Shown here: positions 59,401 through 64,000 of the stretch, in pieces | Layout: each line of letters starts with the position of its first letter | Numbering within the stretch: the stretch's first letter is position 1 | From: Cloeon dipterum | Taxonomy: Eukaryota; Arthropoda; Insecta; Ephemeroptera; Baetidae | Length of the DNA stretch: 64,000 bases | NCBI RefSeq assembly: GCF_949628265.1 | Contig: NC_088789.1 | Span: forward strand, 26,715,883-26,779,882 | Direction: 5' to 3' | Notes under the pieces: model-generated | What the model saw: the letters and a program-made list of their open reading frames with translations, nothing else | The model's database searches: none | Told to the model about the DNA's origin: nothing | Position numbers and translations under genes: made by a program

Positions 59401-62400
59401 TTATAAACAAAATTATGGGACTTGGTATCACTAGATTGGAAAGTTAAATTTTCCCAGACTCCGTCTGAAACATGATATTACAACGCTACTTGAAGGAAGA
59501 AAATATAAATCACATTTCGTGAATTTTTTGTATCAGGACATTAACAGATTGTCCGCGCATTTCATTACGAGGAAAATTAATTTTTACGGCCGATCGGAGG
59601 AGCAAGTCAAATTGATTATGTACGCTGCCGGCCGTGGCCAGTCTTGGGCTCGAGACGGACGATAAAGAGTTTGCCAGGCGCACACCAATTTGCCGCGGAA
59701 CCTGAGCGCAGCGGCGAGCAGGAGAGGAGGAACGCCCATGTAATAACTGGCTTTAACAAAACCAACAACACAATCCCCGATCATCATAATCATGTTCTCC
59801 TCTCATGAAACATACATAATACAAACACGCGATCTCGCTTGCAGCTAAACAGACCGAATCAACATTTCAATTTCGACGTCGCCACCGCAACCATATACCT
59901 GCTATTGGACTTAATGCCTCGCCTCGGTGGCATTCAGCACCACTTAATTTGGCGCTCACCGCAAATTAATTAATTGGCTAATTTGGAAATCGATAGGGTG
60001 CCGGTTATCTTATCGTATATATATATCGAGTGCCGCTACCTCACACAGATTTGCGCCAACTTCAAGTGGAAAACGATTAAAGATGGAGATAAATCGATTG
60101 ATTTCAGGCACGTTTTTTCAATTTGTATGTGACTATGTGTGATATTCTCCAATTGATAAGTTAAGCACTAAAATTATAATACTTGGGGAACGATTAAAGA
60201 CCGAAAATTGAGAACATTTTGCGTTGATAACTACAGCAAGTAATTCATTGAGTTAATTATTTGCGAAATTCAGCAACAGTTTATCTCTACAGTGTGCAAT
60301 AATGTATGCTAAGCCGAGGAACAGTTAAATTACAAATTTTTGCCGAATTTCTCGAAAAATTAAATGGGTTTCCGCCTGATTTTGATTCATCTCGTCGCGA
60401 ATTTTGAGGAAAATTTTCTAAATTGTGGAATAAATCGCATCGTGGTTTTACAGTAGGGAGACAATGCTCGATTTGCATGCAAACTTTTGAGCCGATTTTC
60501 TCACAAATTTAAACAGCAGCCTGGGAAATTTTTAGCCTTTTCCTCATTTTAAGATTTCGAGTAAAGGAAAAAAGGATTTTCTCAACTTTTCTGTACAGCT
60601 TTACTAAAAACTACGTTATTATACTTGCATCTAGATTATTGTGGATCGAATTGTCACCATTTTAGGCTCAGAACATGAATTTAAAACCAATATTCCTTTA
60701 TGATAAACATTCTAAGCTACAGATCAACTCGAAATCGCTGGCAATTGCGGTTTGAACTTTCAAATTAGGAATAACAATGCAATTCCAGCAGGGCGTATGA
60801 GGACAATTTGTGCGTCTCGGCGTCGCAGAAAAATGGCAATAACACGAGCGGCATAAACAAAAAGCAGCGGCGGCGGCGGCGGTGCGGGCGTGATTTGTGG
60901 AGCAAATGCCACACCAGAGAGAGAGAGAGAGAGAGAAAGAAAGAGAGGATTCCACCCCAGGGTGAAATAGCAACAGAGAGAGCACCAAGTTGCGCGCGGG
61001 CGGCTGTAGCTTAATGGGATTTTTGTGCGCGCGCGGACAAAACTTGTTTCATGCCTCCTTCTCCGCAGGCATTATTTCGGGGTTGCAAAATACATCCAAC
61101 CCGCAAAACTCTTTGTGGGGAAGCACTCTGGTGCAGCACACAAAAATTGCCGGCTTAATCCCAAAACCGAGCTCTATAACACTTGGTGCAAATTTTCGCT
61201 CAACAGACTCTTGAAAGTCACCATATTTTTAGCAGCCACTGGCTTATAAGGATGAGCTTCATCGTGAGTAAAAAGTCCTGTTTTCAACAATTTTAGTATT
61301 CAACAGTTTTTTTTTAGAAAATTTTTTGTTTTTTTTCTGATTTGAATAATTTTTAACATCCTTGAGAGAGCTACAGCAGGTAAAGAGCCTGCATAATGCA
61401 TAATGCAACTGCACGAGCCTTTGCACTTCCCCCAGTTAGACCTGCATTAATTATTTGTGCCTCACTCCATTAAACTTTGTGCGCTGCTCGATTTGAATAC
61501 TTCATTGAGAGTAAATGGCTGTTCCGCGTGTACATGCAACAGCCATCACGTCTCAATTTGGCCTTTTCAACTGCATAGCTGATGCCGCCGCTGGAGTGAA
61601 TATAGCGTTGCCCGCTGCTGATCGACAACGAGGAACAAAAATAGAGTCGAGGAGGAGTGTGTTTTACTTCAAAGTGTATCTCACTCTAGCTCGGCCAGAA
61701 GAGCGTTGGCATTAAATATCTGGTAACAGGCTGGCTGATTGATAGGCAGAGACAACCGTCTTCCTTTTCCTCCCGCCAACTGCAGGCCCGTTTTTGGAAT
61801 CGGAAGCGTTCTTTTTCCTGCAGTTCTCGTTTGTAAACCATTTCTTAAATTACATCAACGTCTGTCAAAATTTAACGTTGTGATGCGCAAGAAGTATATA
61901 GCGACTTAATAAGGTACTCTTCGACAAATTGCTGCGCGAGAGCGCTCCTGACGGTGCTGAGTGAGGTAAAAATGCAAATTAGCTCAACCGCTGTTGTTGT
62001 TGTTTGCATATTAAAAGGTCAAGTGGCGCTTGCTTCGTTTTTGGCGTCTTTTCCTACACCAGAAAGTTGGAACTCATAAATAAGTATGTGTATAAAGGGT
62101 ACTCACAGAGGACGTTCAACCTGGCAGCCTGGCTCTTCAGGGAAAAGTGGGAGGTGACATTTGTGGCGATGCACGTGAAGTCGCCTGCGTCCTTCTCCCT
62201 GTCCACCCTGGTGATGTGCAGGTCGGGGCCCTTTTGGAATCTGCGCGTCGTGTTGGCGAGAACGTGGCTGCCCTGCTGCCAGTAGTATGTGAGGCCGGCG
62301 TCGGCGCTAGCCTTGCAACTTAGGGTCACCGACCGCCCTGAAACCACCGAGGTCACTGGCTCGGGGTTAGTCGAGAAGTAGAATTGGTCCTCCTGCCCAA

Positions 62401-62409
62401 GAACGGGTC
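32283..62409 (-). CDS. otk: PTK7/off-track pseudokinase receptor, all but the 5' signal-peptide exon(s)
   Basis: Plasma-membrane pseudokinase co-receptor for Wnt/planar polarity and semaphorin-plexin signalling. Exons: 62107-62409, 37990-38104, 37427-37587, 37131-37272, 36163-36287, 35759-36055, 35413-35706, 35132-35244, 34922-35078, 34718-34865, 34526-34653, 34276-34467, 33521-33733, 33219-33463, 32888-33163 and 32283-32597. All junctions are GT-AG and keep phase, giving 1073 residues here. Seven Ig domains are visible from paired Cys/Trp/Cys signatures (for example TLSCKAS/FTCIAT, FEVTC/YTCVAE). A transmembrane helix (TLSAATAYMLLVVGLMVWC) with a basic stop (RYRRLKRK) follows, then a serine-rich linker and a kinase-like domain. 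That domain has GHGQFGEVFVA, VMVKAL and HKDLAARN, but ASIG in place of DFG, so it is probably inactive, as in all PTK7 proteins. The tail ends VCVDSQI. The 24-kb intron separates Ig1 from Ig2. Exons encoding the signal peptide lie to the right of the window. Confidence 0.93.
38336..38356. repeat. (GA)n microsatellite
   Basis: About ten uninterrupted GA units within the PTK7 intron. Confidence 0.9.
42306..42335. repeat. (GA)n microsatellite
   Basis: Fifteen GA units, preceded by a short GT run. Confidence 0.9.
43570..44440 (+). repeat. Interspersed ~400-bp repeat, copies 2 and 3 (adjacent)
   Basis: 43570-43990 carries the opening block, GCAACAGTTTATCTCT, CTCGTCGAGATCTGTCCAA and AAGGAGACAGCC. 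44140-44440 repeats the second half (CGTCGCGATCTCTCCAA, CAAACTTTTGAGCCGATT, TCTCACAAATTTTAACTGCAA, TGTACAGCTTT). They look like a full copy followed by a partial copy in the same orientation. Confidence 0.55.
46546..46565. repeat. (GT)n microsatellite
   Basis: Ten GT units. Confidence 0.9.
48501..48525. repeat. (CT)n microsatellite
   Basis: About twelve CT units. Confidence 0.9.
50575..50930 (+). repeat. Interspersed ~400-bp repeat, copy 4
   Basis: Has CATTTTGCATTGTTGACTA, CTCGTCGCGATCTATCCAA, TTTTACAGTAGGGAGACA, TTTGAGCCGATTTTCTCAC and ACGGCAAT, in the order seen in the other copies and in the same orientation. Confidence 0.7.
53431..53458. repeat. (CA)n microsatellite
   Basis: Fourteen CA units. 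Confidence 0.9.
54341..54355. repeat. (GT)n microsatellite
   Basis: Seven and a half GT units. A similar short run lies at 55010-55024. Confidence 0.8.
60195..60610 (+). repeat. Interspersed ~400-bp repeat, copy 5
   Basis: Opens with GAGAACATTTTGCGTTG, then CAGCAACAGTTTATCTCTAC, TCTCGTCGCGAATTTTGAG, GGTTTTACAGTAGGGAGAC, CAAACTTTTGAGCCGATT, TCTCACAAATTTAAACAGCA and, last, TTTTCTGTACAGCTTTA. It is the most complete copy and is closest to copy 4. Confidence 0.7.
60867..60882. repeat. (CGG)n trinucleotide tract
   Basis: About five CGG units inside the PTK7 intron, next to a GA microsatellite. Confidence 0.7.
60916..60936. repeat. (AG)n microsatellite
   Basis: About ten AG units, with AAAG interruptions after it. 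Confidence 0.85.
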
Positions 62410-64000
62410 CTGGAAAAAAATTGCCGTGAATTATAACCAGATTTTTCCAAAGGGGTGAGTGGCGCTCACTATTTTACTGAAAAAATATTAGAATAAGAAA
62501 TAATTATTGGGCCAAAACTTCTTTAAAATTTGAAAATTGAGGATGCCCAATGAGAAATTCCTCAAATTTAAATAGTCAAATGCATTTTCAGCGAAATATC
62601 CAGTTTAGTATTTTCATTAGCAAAATTTCGATTACAAATATTTATGAAAATTACTACGTTGGCGCCAATTCAGCAAACTCGCGGGTAATGCTCTCGCGTG
62701 CGTGTGCTGAATTTGGATTGTATCGCGCGCGTGTATGCATATGGGCACGTCAGAACAGAGACGCCGTAATAATGCTATCCCTCCCCAGATAAAATAATTC
62801 CAGAGTTTATGTGTTTCGATTATGTTTGTCTGCGCTTGCTTGCTGCTGCCGCGACTGATTTAGGGTAATGGGTCTGCTTATGCCAGGGGTGGCTGCTGGA
62901 TGCGAGAATCAACCAGCACAGCAACTATACTATACGTACGGCACCCCCTTCGGCAAACTTTCATCTGACTCACGCGCCCTTTAGCCAGGATTAGAACCAT
63001 TTTATTATCGCTTTTGTTCCTACTCGACGAAATTAACTTTTTTCGCTACGCGCCTGTCGCGTTCTATTCCTTCATTCATATGTTTGCCGTGATTAAGGCT
63101 TAATTGAAGATATGGTATGAAGAGACGCACACGAGATTAATTCGGAGAAACGAAACTGCGAGAAGTTTCGTTGGAACTTCAGTCACAATTGGTCTTTACG
63201 GATGATTCATGTAAAATCTGAAACTTTTACAACTTTGAATTGTTTATAGTAAAGAAAAATTCAACATTTTTTTTTCAGCTCGCCATTAAGATGCAAAATG
63301 TATGTGTTGCTAATCTGAAGCATGTGAGCAATTAAAAAGTAACTGCGTTCACTCAAACTCGGAGTAGATTCGCATTGTTAGCGCGATATAATTATCGTGT
63401 ATAGTTGAGTCTCGGCTCATCCCACAAGTGCTCGGCAGCACAATGAGCCCGTTAAAACGCTGTTATCTTAATTGCGAAGTCATCTCCGCCGTCTGCCTGT
63501 CTTGCGTGTGTATATGTACACAAGAACGCATGCAGATTCACTTCTTTTTCTCCTTGTTAGCAGCGAGACAGGAAGAAATTTATCTTGTCTCTCAGACAGG
63601 CGCACACATTTCGCGTCGCCTAACTTCTTTCCTGCTCGATTGCTCTGCACACCCAATTATTTAACCCGAGATGCGAGAGCAGAAGCACACATGTGCGCGG
63701 GCGTTTTTGTGCCAAATAGGCTGTATTTTTTTGGTGACTCGTCAGTTGATTCTTTTAAGTGCTATCTAATAATAACAGCCGAATAGTGTCCAGAGAGAGA
63801 TTTTTTCAGGCCGAAAATAACACGCAATGAAATAATAAAAATATATAGATTAAAAATTAAGGTTTAGAAACTTAGCTAAGTTTTGATTTTCAAGAGTTTG
63901 AATATTGTTTAGATTTTTTTTATCTCTCTTGGTAAAAAAATAGTTTTATTTCGTTGAATTCACCAAAATTGTAAAAGCTCGTAGAGTTCAAAGCCGCCAA
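62410..64000. other. Further upstream PTK7 intron sequence
   Basis: The acceptor before 62409 (TTTTCCAG) needs a donor beyond the right edge, so this stretch is intronic. No exon was found in it. The last 15 bases (GTTCAAAGCCGCCAA) resemble the start of the family A MITE. Confidence 0.6.

Larger units (their letters stand above)
38105..62106. other. Giant PTK7 intron (about 24 kb), no gene recognised inside
   Basis: Bounded by a clean phase-1 donor (62106) and acceptor (38105). None of the open frames on either strand has a recognisable domain or plausible splice partners, so I call no nested gene. The intron is somewhat GC-richer than the intergenic DNA, especially 38300-49600 and 50200-59800, and is scattered with GA, CT, GT and CA microsatellites. 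It also contains several copies of the ~400-bp interspersed repeat. Regulatory elements are likely in so long a first-part intron of a developmental gene, but none can be pinpointed by eye. Confidence 0.6.

Overview
The window is animal nuclear DNA and most likely comes from an insect or another arthropod. It is AT-rich, the genes are split by many GT-AG introns (most 50-800 bp, one about 24 kb), and the proteins are typical metazoan families. The species cannot be named from the sequence. I joined exons by hand from splice signals and reading phase. Five complete models close in frame from ATG to stop, which is good internal support: fatty acyl-CoA reductase, SMYD3, TMEM216, PWP1 and cyclin B.

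Layout, left to right. 1-2350 (-): 5' end of an anoctamin gene that runs off the left edge. 5012-7210 (-): fatty acyl-CoA reductase, seven exons. 8801-11782 (-): SMYD3-like SET/MYND protein, ten exons. 12513-13067 (+): TMEM216-like ciliary protein, whose first intron appears to be GC-AG. 13129-16068 (-): PWP1 WD-repeat protein, convergent with TMEM216 and 61 bp from it. 16866-17120 and 22356-22574 (+): two tiny single-pass membrane protein genes with 60-bp introns and flanks that are clearly related although their coding exons are not. Between them lies a nest of transposons: a TA-flanked inverted-repeat element (18863-22230) with a 1351-bp hAT-like element inside it that is flanked by an 8-bp target duplication. 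24686-28365 (-): a B-type cyclin with a destruction box, whose first intron is mostly nested foldback elements. 28366-32282: repeats, including a tandem dimer of a 112-bp palindromic unit. 32283 to the right end (-): a PTK7/off-track pseudokinase receptor with seven Ig domains, a transmembrane helix and a degenerate kinase domain. Its Ig1 exon sits 24 kb upstream of the rest and its signal-peptide exon lies beyond the window.

The genes are unrelated in function (ion or lipid scrambling, lipid reduction, lysine methylation, cilium, ribosome biogenesis, cell cycle, planar polarity/Wnt), so this is ordinary euchromatin with no operon-like logic. The unusual content is the mobile and repeated DNA: an interspersed family of about 400 bp with several copies, three kinds of foldback or inverted-repeat element, and the duplicated micro-gene whose intron is better conserved than its coding exon. 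I saw no convincing protein gene inside the 24-kb PTK7 intron, and no rRNA, tRNA or CRISPR.
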